A DNA stretch of 9,664 nucleotides from positions 1 through 9,664 of the forward strand of contig CAITOG010000311.1 of the NCBI GenBank assembly GCA_903893955.1, written 5' to 3'. Source of the stretch: an uncultured Actinomycetes bacterium (GTDB lineage: Bacteria > Actinomycetota > Acidimicrobiia > Acidimicrobiales > RAAP-2). This document shows, in pieces, positions 1 through 5,211 of this stretch. Under the pieces are notes generated by a model. The model searched no databases and was not told the origin of the DNA. It saw nothing but the letters and a program-made list of their open reading frames with translations. Numbering within the stretch: position 1 is the first letter of the stretch; every line of letters starts with the position of its first letter. The position numbers were made by a program, and so were the translations under genes.

Positions 1-1197
1 AAGAGCCAGCTCGTCCCGCTCACCGAGGTGGTCCACGATCGGCTCAACGTCGAGGTCTTCAGGGGCTGCACCCGAGGCTGCCGCTTCTGCCAGGCGGGGA
101 TGATCACGCGTCCCGTCCGAGAGCGCCCTGCGGCCCAGGTTGCCGAGATGGTGGCCGCCGGCCTGGCGCGCACCGGGTACGACGAGGTCGCCCTGACGTC
201 CCTGTCAACAGCGGACTTCTCCGGTATCGAGGACACCGTCAGAGGCATCGTCGATGATCCGCTCAATGACGGGCGAGTCTCGGTCAGCTTGCCGTCGCTG
301 CGCGTCGATGCGTTCACGGTGGCGACGGCTGCTGCCATCGGGCAGGTGCGCCGGACTGGCCTGACCTTCGCACCCGAGGGCGGCACCTGGCGGATGCGTC
401 GGGTCATCAACAAGCTGATCTCGGAAGAGGATCTCTTCGCCGCCGTCGAGTCGGCCTTCTCCCAGGGCTGGCGGCGCGTCAAGCTCTACTTCCTGATCGG
501 TCTGCCGACCGAGACCGATGAGGATGTCCTCGGGATCGCTGAGCTTGGCGCACGGTGCGTGGAGATCGGCCGCCGCTACCACCAGGCGGTCACGGTGAGC
601 GCATCGGTGGGGGGCTTCGTCCCCAAGCCGCAGACCCCGTTCCAGTGGCATCCGCAAGATGACCTTGACACGTTGACCCACAAGGTCGCCCTCCTACGAC
701 AGGCGGCCCGAGCCACGAGAGGCCTGCAGATCAAGTGGCATGAGCCCGCAGCGTCGGTGGCCGAGGGCATCGTGTCGAGAGGGGATAGGCGCCTGGGCGC
801 AGTGCTCGAGCGAGTGTGGCGCGCGGGTGGCGTGTTCCAGGAGTGGTCCGAGCACTTCGACCTCAGTCGCTTTGAGGAGGCGCTCGACGCAGAGGGACTG
901 GATCTGGCTGACTACACGACTCGCCAGCGAGCCGTCGATGAGATGCTCCCTTGGGACCATCTCTCGGCTGGGCTGCACAAGGACTTCTTGGTCGGCGAGT
1001 ACGCCGATGCCATCGCAGAGATCGGCGTCGAGGACTGCCGGTGGACGCCGTGTTACGACTGCGGTGCGTGCACCACCTACGGTCTTGAACACCAGGTGGC
1101 AGCGGCGCAACCGCCCGCTGGCGGGAGCCAGGGGACCGGGCAAGGGCTGGCGCTTCGACCCACGACACCAGTGGCGCTCTCGGCCCGCCCGTCGTGA
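1..1197 (+). CDS. TIGR03960-like B12-binding-type radical SAM protein, 3' part only
   Basis: The reading frame is open from the first base, so the true start lies left of the window; the GTG at 28 is internal. The visible 398 codons begin at the radical SAM core: Cys codons at 67, 79 and 88 form C-x3-C-x2-C in the context RGCTRGCRFCQAGM, which binds the [4Fe-4S] cluster that cleaves S-adenosylmethionine. The segments FAPEGGTWRMRRVINK and VKLYFLIGLPTET are typical of the TIGR03960 family, whose full members are about 600 residues or more and carry an N-terminal B12-binding-like domain, absent here because of the cut. A second cysteine group, CYDCGAC (1051-1071) with another Cys at 1036, lies near the C-terminus and could hold another metal cluster (inference). 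A low-complexity tail of about 35 residues follows. The stop overlaps the next start by four bases (GTGA, 1194-1197), which suggests translational coupling. The substrate is unknown. Confidence 0.9.
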   Translation, partial: KSQLVPLTEVVHDRLNVEVFRGCTRGCRFCQAGMITRPVRERPAAQVAEMVAAGLARTGYDEVALTSLSTADFSGIEDTVRGIVDDPLNDGRVSVSLPSLRVDAFTVATAAAIGQVRRTGLTFAPEGGTWRMRRVINKLISEEDLFAAVESAFSQGWRRVKLYFLIGLPTETDEDVLGIAELGARCVEIGRRYHQAVTVSASVGGFVPKPQTPFQWHPQDDLDTLTHKVALLRQAARATRGLQIKWHEPAASVAEGIVSRGDRRLGAVLERVWRAGGVFQEWSEHFDLSRFEEALDAEGLDLADYTTRQRAVDEMLPWDHLSAGLHKDFLVGEYADAIAEIGVEDCRWTPCYDCGACTTYGLEHQVAAAQPPAGGSQGTGQGLALRPTTPVALSARPS

Positions 1198-1976
1198 CCG
1201 GGGAGATCTCGACTCGCGTCCGGCTTCGCTACTCGAAGACGGGTCGGATTCGCTACACCTCCCAGCGCGACATGGCTCGGGCCTGGGAACGGGCGCTGCG
1301 CCGAGCACACCTGCCGATCGCCTACTCAGAAGGGTTCAGCCCTCGGCCGCTGCTGAGCTTCTCACTGGCGCTGCCGACCGGGTGCGAGTCGTCGGCCGAG
1401 TACATCGACCTTCGCTTCCGGGAGGGCGAGGAGGGGCCGACCGGTGTGCGGGTGGCAGAGGCCTCTGGGAGCAGCGGTGCCGACGAGGTCGCCAGGCTGC
1501 TCAGCGACCTGGTCCCGCCAGGCATCGAGATCGAGTCGGCGGCTACACTCGATGGCGCCGGGGGGTCCCTCCAAGAGCAGGTAACATCATGCTCTTGGAG
1601 CGTGGAGGTCACCCAGATGAGCACAGCACAGCTGACCGAGCGGGTGGACTACCTGCTGGCTGCTGCCACGGTGCCCATCGAAAGGGAGCGAAAAGGCCGT
1701 CGGGTGACCGATGACCTCCGCCCGAGCATCTTGCGCCTCGAGGTCGTCGGCCCAGGGGAGGGTCCAGGAGTGATCCGCCTCGACGCCGATCTTGCGACCA
1801 AGCCTCGCGGGGTGCGGCCAGGGGAGCTCCTCGGGGGCATCAGCCCCCAGGTTCGGCTGGTTCGCGCCCGCCGCACCGCACAGTGGATCGATGACGCAGA
1901 CGGGCGCCAGGAGCCGCTGACCAGAGATGGCCGGCTTCCGACGTCTGTTCCGAGCTTGGCTGCGGAGCGCAGCTGA
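1194..1976 (+). CDS. TIGR03936/DUF2344 radical SAM-associated protein
   Basis: This 260-residue protein begins with V/MTGEISTRVRLRYSKTGRI and continues with RYTSQRDMARAWERALRR, then AYSEGFSPRPLLSFSLALPTG, the characteristic N-terminal signature of DUF2344. The later ERERKGRRVTDDLRP segment (about residues 163-177) is also typical of the family. These proteins are encoded next to, or in some bacteria fused to, TIGR03960 radical SAM enzymes, and no reaction has been firmly assigned. The GTG start is chosen because it overlaps the stop of the radical SAM gene by four bases and gives the full conserved N-terminus. No clear Shine-Dalgarno sequence precedes it, consistent with termination-reinitiation. 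The tight link implies that the two proteins work as a pair (inference). RNase E/G starts 24 bases after this stop, so the three are likely cotranscribed. Confidence 0.9.
   Translation: MTGEISTRVRLRYSKTGRIRYTSQRDMARAWERALRRAHLPIAYSEGFSPRPLLSFSLALPTGCESSAEYIDLRFREGEEGPTGVRVAEASGSSGADEVARLLSDLVPPGIEIESAATLDGAGGSLQEQVTSCSWSVEVTQMSTAQLTERVDYLLAAATVPIERERKGRRVTDDLRPSILRLEVVGPGEGPGVIRLDADLATKPRGVRPGELLGGISPQVRLVRARRTAQWIDDADGRQEPLTRDGRLPTSVPSLAAERS
1569..1600. repeat. 11-bp perfect inverted repeat inside the DUF2344 gene
   Basis: The arms CTCCAAGAGCA (1569-1579) and TGCTCTTGGAG (1590-1600) are perfect reverse complements around a 10-base loop. The surrounding protein looks like continuous DUF2344 sequence, so this is not an insertion. 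It may be a chance hairpin in coding mRNA or an RNase processing site (inference). Confidence 0.6.
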
Positions 1977-1983
1977 TGAGAAC

Positions 1984-1990
1984 GAGGAGG
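1984..1990 (+). promoter_or_regulatory. Shine-Dalgarno site of the RNase E/G gene
   Basis: GAGGAGG lies 10 bases before the ATG at 2001. It fixes that start, even though the first 115 or so residues are a non-conserved disordered extension that could not by itself decide it. Confidence 0.75.
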
Positions 1991-2000
1991 GTCTGCCCGC

Positions 2001-3611
2001 ATGACGGAGCACGACGACACGACCGACGCCCCGGCGGGCGGGATCCCGGAGCCTGAGGCCCCACCAGGAGGGGCGCCGAGGATCGGCGACACCAGGCCAG
2101 CCCCCAGGATCGGTGATACCCGACCTGGCGCGCCCGTGACTGAACGCACGTCAGGCGACGCCCCGCAGGCCCCACGCGCCCCGCAGCCACCCCGTGACAC
2201 GAGTCGGGCCCCGACGCCCGTGGTGGCAACCGCCACGTCGCAGAGCCCCGCCCAGGCCACACAGGAGCCCGGCGAGCAGAAGAGCTCGTCCAGGCGTCGT
2301 CGACGCCGGGGAGGCTCGAAGGAGCGTGCCAAGGGCCGCACGGTGGGTCGCTACCTGATGTGCGTGCACGTCGAGGGCACCACCACCCACATCGCCATGC
2401 TCGAGGGCCGCTCATTGGTCGAGCACTATGTGGTGCGCGAGACCGACGAGACCACCCAGATCGACGGGAACCTTTACCTCGGACGGGTCCAGAACGTGCT
2501 GCCGGGCATGGAGGCTGCCTTCGTCGACATCGGCATCCCGAAGAACGCCGTGCTCTACCGCGGCGACATCCACTTCGACGCCGACGACATCGAGGGTGGG
2601 ATCGCCCAGGCTGCTCGGATCGAGGACGTGCTGCGACCTGGCCAGCTCATCGTGTGCCAGGTCACCAAGAACCCCATCGGTGCCAAGGGCGCTCGGCTGA
2701 CCCAGGAGGTCTCGCTCCCGGGTCGATTCGCGGTGCTGGTCCCCAACTCTTCGACGATCGGGATCTCGAAGCGCCTTGGCGACAACGAGCGCAAGCGGCT
2801 GCGCAAGATCCTCGACGAGGTGCGACCAGAGGGCCACGGACTGATCGTCCGGACGGCCGCCGAGGGCGCCACAGCGGAGGATCTCAAGCGCGACGTCGCC
2901 GAGCTGGCCCAGCGGTGGGCCTCGATCGACGCAGAGGCCAAGAAGTCAGGCCGTCCGGGGCTCCTCTACCGAGAGCTCGATCTTGCCGTGCGGATGCTCA
3001 GAGAAGAGCTCAACGGCGACTACCGGGGCGTGCTCATCGACGATCCGGTGCTCTTCGAGCAGGTCCGAAGCTACGTCAGCCAGGTCAGCCCCGAGATGGT
3101 CGAGCGGGTGGAGCTCTATGACACGACCACCGAGAGCCTGCCGCTCTTCGAGCGGTACTTCGTCCACGAGCAGCTGCACAAGGCGCTCGACCGCAAGGTG
3201 TGGCTGCCCTCAGGGGGCTCGCTGATCATCGAGCGGACAGAGGCCCTCACGGTCATCGACGTCAACACCGGCAAGAACGTCGGCAAGACGAACCTCGAGG
3301 AGACGGTGTTCAAGAACAACCTCGAAGCAGCCGAAGAGGTGGCCCACCAGCTTCGACTGCGTGACATCGGCGGCATCATCGTCATCGACTTCATCGACAT
3401 GGAGTCCAAGGGACACCGTGAGGCGGTCGCCGCCCAGCTGCGCCAGGCGCTCAGCCGGGACAAGACTCGAACCCAGGTGTTCGACATCTCTGAGCTCGGC
3501 CTCGTCGAGATGACCCGAAAGCGCATCTCAGAGGGCCTCATCGAGTCGGTCTCGAAACAGTGCGAGCACTGCCAAGGCCGAGGGATCGTCTTCGATCCTG
3601 CGCTCCCGTAG
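2001..3611 (+). CDS. rne: Ribonuclease E/G family endoribonuclease
   Basis: This 536-residue Rne/Rng endoribonuclease would cut single-stranded RNA in mRNA decay and rRNA/tRNA maturation. Residues 1-115 are Pro/Ala/Thr-rich and disordered, holding a tandem APRIGDTRP repeat (25-42) and an Arg-rich patch (98-115). The S1 RNA-binding domain runs from about 118 to 230, with NLYLGRVQNVLPGMEAAFVD. The catalytic DNase I-like region has Asp420 in VIDVNTGKN and Asp463 in GGIIVIDFIDM. Their 43-residue spacing equals that of the E. coli RNase E metal ligands D303 and D346. C521-E-H-C524 is the Zn-link CxxC pair, 101 residues after Asp420 as in E. coli. The protein ends 12 residues after the second Cys, so it lacks the long C-terminal degradosome scaffold; any partner contacts would have to come from the N-terminal extension. 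E versus G assignment is uncertain. It follows DUF2344 and precedes rplU by 46 bases. Confidence 0.96.
   Translation: MTEHDDTTDAPAGGIPEPEAPPGGAPRIGDTRPAPRIGDTRPGAPVTERTSGDAPQAPRAPQPPRDTSRAPTPVVATATSQSPAQATQEPGEQKSSSRRRRRRGGSKERAKGRTVGRYLMCVHVEGTTTHIAMLEGRSLVEHYVVRETDETTQIDGNLYLGRVQNVLPGMEAAFVDIGIPKNAVLYRGDIHFDADDIEGGIAQAARIEDVLRPGQLIVCQVTKNPIGAKGARLTQEVSLPGRFAVLVPNSSTIGISKRLGDNERKRLRKILDEVRPEGHGLIVRTAAEGATAEDLKRDVAELAQRWASIDAEAKKSGRPGLLYRELDLAVRMLREELNGDYRGVLIDDPVLFEQVRSYVSQVSPEMVERVELYDTTTESLPLFERYFVHEQLHKALDRKVWLPSGGSLIIERTEALTVIDVNTGKNVGKTNLEETVFKNNLEAAEEVAHQLRLRDIGGIIVIDFIDMESKGHREAVAAQLRQALSRDKTRTQVFDISELGLVEMTRKRISEGLIESVSKQCEHCQGRGIVFDPALP
2073..2126 (+). repeat. Tandem 27-bp coding repeat (two copies of APRIGDTRP)
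   Basis: Two adjacent 27-base units (2073-2099 and 2100-2126) encode the identical nonapeptide APRIGDTRP. Several third positions differ (GGC/GGT, GAC/GAT, AGG/CGA), so the peptide has been kept while the DNA has drifted. This argues against a very recent slip and hints at selection on the peptide. Confidence 0.85.
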
Positions 3612-3615
3612 GCTC

Positions 3616-3627
3616 GTGTCGCGACAC
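3616..3627. repeat. 12-bp perfect palindrome between RNase E/G and rplU
   Basis: GTGTCGCGACAC equals its own reverse complement. It starts five bases after the RNase E/G stop and overlaps the place where a -35 element for the putative rplU promoter would lie (GCGACA, 3621-3626). It could be an operator, or a chance match in GC-rich DNA. No T-run follows, so it is a poor terminator. Confidence 0.5.
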
Positions 3628-3648
3628 CCCCGCAGGATCGGCTAGGGT
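3621..3648 (+). promoter_or_regulatory. Putative rplU promoter, possibly leaderless
   Basis: TAGGGT (3643-3648) fits the actinobacterial -10 form TANNNT, and GCGACA (3621-3626) lies 16 bases upstream as a partial match to TTGACA. The expected transcription start is within a few bases of the rplU ATG (3658). The AGGG in the box could instead act as a weak Shine-Dalgarno, so both readings remain open. Confidence 0.4.
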
Positions 3649-3657
3649 TGCAGAGCC

Positions 3658-3972
3658 ATGTACGCCGTCATCCGCACCGGAGCATCACAAGAGAAGGTTG
3701 AGCAGGGCCAGCGCGTCCGCATCGACCTGCGACCAGAGGAGGTCGGGGCTGAGATCAGCCTGACCCCTGTCCTCATCGTGGATGGCGACACCATCCTCGC
3801 TTCGCCGGCGGACCTGGCCGGCGCCTCGGTCACCGCACAGGTGATCGGCGAGGAGAAGGGCCCCAAGATCAACGCCATGACCTACAAGGCCAAGGCAAAC
3901 CAGCGCCGGCGCTGGGGCCACCGGCAGCGCTATTCGACGGTCGAGATCACTGCGATCTCGCCCAAGGCCTGA
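3658..3972 (+). CDS. rplU: 50S ribosomal protein L21
   Basis: This 104-residue protein is the normal length for bacterial L21. It starts MYAVIRTGASQEKV, has the family's internal VGAEISLTPVLIVDGD segment, and ends with the conserved basic part around KINAMTYKAKANQRRRWGHR, which contacts 23S rRNA. L21 is a component of the large ribosomal subunit. The gene lies 46 bases after RNase E/G and 18 bases before rpmA, the near-universal L21-L27 pair, so it is cotranscribed with rpmA and perhaps also read through from upstream. The start is set by the conserved MYAVI N-terminus. There is no good Shine-Dalgarno, only AGGG nine bases upstream inside a -10-like box. Confidence 0.98.
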   Translation: MYAVIRTGASQEKVEQGQRVRIDLRPEEVGAEISLTPVLIVDGDTILASPADLAGASVTAQVIGEEKGPKINAMTYKAKANQRRRWGHRQRYSTVEITAISPKA

Positions 3973-3978
3973 GACTCC

Positions 3979-3984
3979 GAGGAG
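3979..3984 (+). promoter_or_regulatory. Shine-Dalgarno site of rpmA
   Basis: GAGGAG sits six bases before the rpmA ATG, in the 18-base gap after rplU. Its strength contrasts with the weak or absent site before rplU. Confidence 0.75.
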
Positions 3985-3990
3985 CCTGAG

Positions 3991-4242
3991 ATGTCAAAGA
4001 CCAAGGGTGGCGGTTCCACCAGGAACGGCCGGGATTCAAACGCACAGCGCCTCGGCGTGAAGGTGTTCGATGGCACGAAGGTCACGGGCGGTTCGATCAT
4101 CGTCCGCCAGCGGGGAACTCGCTTCCACCCGGGCCGCAACGTCGGCATCGGCAAGGACGACACGCTCTTCGCCCTCACCGAGGGCACGGTGAAGTTCGGC
4201 CAGCGCAACGGCCGCAAGCTCGTCGACATCCTCGTCGACTAG
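3991..4242 (+). CDS. rpmA: 50S ribosomal protein L27
   Basis: This 83-residue protein matches bacterial L27 over its whole length: GGGSTRNGRDSNAQRLGVKV at residues 6-25, SIIVRQRGTRFHPGRNVGIG in the middle, and the end region VKFGQRNGRKLVDI. L27 lies in the large subunit, and its N-terminal tail reaches the peptidyl transferase centre. The N-terminus begins MSKTKGGGST directly, with no sign of the cleaved leader found in some Firmicutes. It is the last plus-strand gene of the first block; a palindrome and strong hairpins follow. Confidence 0.98.
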   Translation: MSKTKGGGSTRNGRDSNAQRLGVKVFDGTKVTGGSIIVRQRGTRFHPGRNVGIGKDDTLFALTEGTVKFGQRNGRKLVDILVD

Positions 4243-4247
4243 CACCC

Positions 4248-4263
4248 GCCCCACGCGTGGGGC
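4248..4263. repeat. 16-bp perfect palindrome after rpmA
   Basis: GCCCCACGCGTGGGGC equals its own reverse complement and begins six bases after the rpmA stop. As RNA the perfect palindrome needs a small loop taken from the ACGCGT centre, leaving a short GC stem. It may protect the 3' end of the mRNA or slow polymerase ahead of the main terminator. A protein-binding site is also possible. Confidence 0.6.
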
Positions 4264-4279
4264 TCACCACATCGATTCT

Positions 4280-4316
4280 CACAAGACCCCGAGACCAATG
4301 GTCTCGGGGTCTTGTG
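4280..4316 (+). terminator. Probable terminator hairpin of the rplU-rpmA transcript
   Basis: The arms CACAAGACCCCGAGACC (4280-4296) and GGTCTCGGGGTCTTGTG (4300-4316) pair perfectly over 17 bp around an AAT loop. It lies 37 bases after the rpmA stop, in the gap before the convergent HU gene. No clear U-run follows, as is common for hairpin terminators in high-GC actinobacteria. The stem is symmetrical and could act on both strands. Confidence 0.8.
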
Positions 4317-4354
4317 CATCACCGTGTCCTGCCTGCTCGGGACCGCTCTGAACG

Positions 4355-4393
4355 CGAAGAGAGCCCGGGACCGCACGTCCCGGGCTCTCTTCG
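4355..4393 (-). terminator. Probable terminator hairpin of the HU gene
   Basis: The arms CGAAGAGAGCCCGGGAC (4355-4371) and GTCCCGGGCTCTCTTCG (4377-4393) pair perfectly over 17 bp around a five-base loop. Read on the minus strand, it begins 51 bases after the HU stop. It has no U-run. With the hairpin at 4280-4316 it makes a paired convergent terminator, one probably serving each side. Confidence 0.75.
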
Positions 4394-4444
4394 ATGTCTG
4401 GTTCCGTCAGAATGACCGAGGTCACCCCGAAGGGGCAAGAGGGC

Positions 4445-4720
4445 TCAGCCCTTGATGGCCTTCTTGAACGACGCACCAGCCGAGACCTTCGGGGCCTTGG
4501 ATGCTGGGACGTTGATCGGCTCGCCTGTCTGTGGGTTCCTGGCGGTGCGAGCAGCACGGTTGACGCGCTCGAACGACACGAAACCGGTGATGGCGACCTT
4601 CTCGCCCTTCTTCACCTGGGCCACGACGACGTTCTCGAGCTCCTCGATCACCTTTGCGACGGTGCTCTTGGGCTGTTCAGCCTTCTCTGCGATCGCCTCG
4701 ATCAGTTCGGTCTTGTTCAC
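4445..4720 (-). CDS. hup: HU-family DNA-binding protein
   Basis: This 91-residue nucleoid protein starts V/MNKTELIEAIAEKAEQ, has ITGFVSFERVNRAARTARNP and then QTGEPINVPASKAPKVSAG, and ends FKKAIKG. That is the full HU/IHF fold, with the RNPQTG tip of the DNA-binding beta arm. HU dimers bend and compact DNA. The GTG start at 4720 is chosen because it matches the family N-terminus and has AAGGGGAG upstream (minus strand, about 4728-4735); the frame runs further upstream, but that part is unlike HU. The protein lacks the long Lys/Ala-rich tail of mycobacterial HupB or streptomycete HupS. It is transcribed toward rpmA and probably ends at the hairpin at 4355-4393. The gene to its right lies on the same strand 100 bases upstream. 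Confidence 0.96.
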   Translation of the reverse strand: MNKTELIEAIAEKAEQPKSTVAKVIEELENVVVAQVKKGEKVAITGFVSFERVNRAARTARNPQTGEPINVPASKAPKVSAGASFKKAIKG

Positions 4721-4740
4721 GGGTTGACTCCCCTTCTCGT

Positions 4741-4759
4741 CGGCCCCCCTCCGGGGCCG
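4741..4759 (-). promoter_or_regulatory. Hairpin in the HU mRNA leader with GGAGG in the loop
   Basis: In the HU transcript, CGGCCCC and GGGGCCG form a 7-bp all-GC stem whose five-base loop reads GGAGG. It lies 20 bases before the GTG start, just upstream of the actual Shine-Dalgarno. The loop could attract ribosomes as a standby site or take part in translational control (inference). Confidence 0.5.
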
Positions 4760-4768
4760 CTCAAGAAC

Positions 4769-4775
4769 ATCATTA
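4769..4775 (-). promoter_or_regulatory. Possible -10 region of the HU promoter
   Basis: On the minus strand TAATGAT (4775 to 4769) is the most AT-rich stretch in the 100-base gap upstream of HU and could hold the -10 element, giving a leader of about 40 bases that includes the hairpin. I found no convincing -35, so this is weak. Confidence 0.25.
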
Positions 4776-4820
4776 CCTGATTCCCGTGCCAGAAGGGTGA
4801 TACCCCGGGCTTCGTCCCCT

Positions 4821-5135
4821 TCAGGTCGCTTGGTGCGACGCGAGCAGACGCAGCGAGGGAAAGCCAACGATGGTGGTCTGGACGGCCCATCGACGAGCAT
4901 CGAGGCCCCGCTTCGACGCCAGCACCCACGCCGTCACGCCCTCGCCGAGGTGGACGATGATCGCAAGCAGCAAGATGGTACGGAGCACCTTGGTGCTCGG
5001 CACCGGGAGCCGGGCCCTGACCCGATCGGCGACGCTCGGGAGCAAGGCCAAGACGGCGAGGAACACCAGGCCACCGTCGAGCAGGAGGAACCAGGCCAGC
5101 GCTGGTCGGTCGATTGTCGTCTCGTTCTCAGGCAT
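4821..5135 (-). CDS. Small three-helix membrane protein, DUF4499-like
   Basis: This 104-residue protein has three hydrophobic stretches: about residues 12-33 (ALAWFLLLDGGLVFLAVLAL), 51-73 (LRTILLLAIIVHLGEGVTAW) and 83-98 (WAVQTTIVGFPSLRLL). The His-x-x-Glu pair in helix 2 (H62, E65), the K-R-G-L link and the W-x-x-Q-T-x3-G-x2-SL pattern resemble DUF4499 (TMEM254-like) proteins, whose function is unknown. There is no cleavable signal peptide; it is most likely an inner membrane protein. Dibasic and Arg-rich loops (residues 38-42, 75-82) border the helices. The ATG at 5135 is the first start before helix 1, with only a weak Shine-Dalgarno. It lies upstream of HU on the same strand with a 100-base gap, and divergent from the aminotransferase. 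The family assignment is from memory of the motif and is moderately sure; that this is a real gene is likely. Confidence 0.7.
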   Translation of the reverse strand: MPENETTIDRPALAWFLLLDGGLVFLAVLALLPSVADRVRARLPVPSTKVLRTILLLAIIVHLGEGVTAWVLASKRGLDARRWAVQTTIVGFPSLRLLASHQAT

Positions 5136-5211
5136 GGCTCGATTCTTGCAGGTGGGGTCGTCTCGCTACGCTGCAGGCGACAGTGGCGTCGGCAGCCACG
5201 AGGAGGCGACG
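5136..5211. promoter_or_regulatory. Divergent promoter region, DUF4499-like gene and aminotransferase
   Basis: This 76-base gap separates two divergent starts. On the plus strand TACGCT (5167-5172) fits TANNNT, with TTGCAG (5146-5151) as a weak upstream element, giving an aminotransferase leader of about 30 bases that includes AGGAGG. On the minus strand AAGAAT (about 5145-5140), preceded by TGC, resembles an extended -10 only a few bases before the other ATG. The two promoters would overlap, so they might compete or share a regulator (inference). Confidence 0.35.
5201..5206 (+). promoter_or_regulatory. Shine-Dalgarno site deciding the aminotransferase start
   Basis: AGGAGG lies five bases before the ATG at 5212. 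The same frame stays open upstream to about 4870, but that stretch overlaps the minus-strand membrane protein gene and is not aminotransferase-like. This site supports 5212 as the true start. Confidence 0.8.

Noticed and set aside
740..1714. A 324-codon plus-strand frame across the radical SAM/DUF2344 junction
   Set aside because: It overlaps two recognised genes in another frame, and its protein is Arg/Pro/Ser-rich with no family signature. It is a GC-driven shadow.
1649..2415. Long minus-strand frames opposite DUF2344 and the RNase E/G N-terminus
   Set aside because: They are low-complexity antisense shadows of the Pro/Ala-rich coding region; no domain is seen.
4413..4452. Small inverted repeats (TGACC/GGTCA, CCCC-gaa-GGGG, AGGGCT/AGCCCT) near the HU stop
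   Set aside because: The stems are only 4-6 bp, expected often by chance in this GC content, and weaker than the 17-bp hairpins nearby.
4394..4780. Plus-strand frames across the HU gene
   Set aside because: They are antisense to the recognised HU gene, with no start signal or domain.
4721..4900. N-terminal extension of the HU frame upstream of 4720
   Set aside because: The extra 60 residues are unlike HU, cross the leader hairpin and overlap the upstream gene. The GTG at 4720 fits the family N-terminus exactly.
4870..5211. Upstream extension of the aminotransferase frame to 4870
   Set aside because: It overlaps the minus-strand membrane protein gene, is unlike the family, and a strong Shine-Dalgarno marks 5212 as the start.
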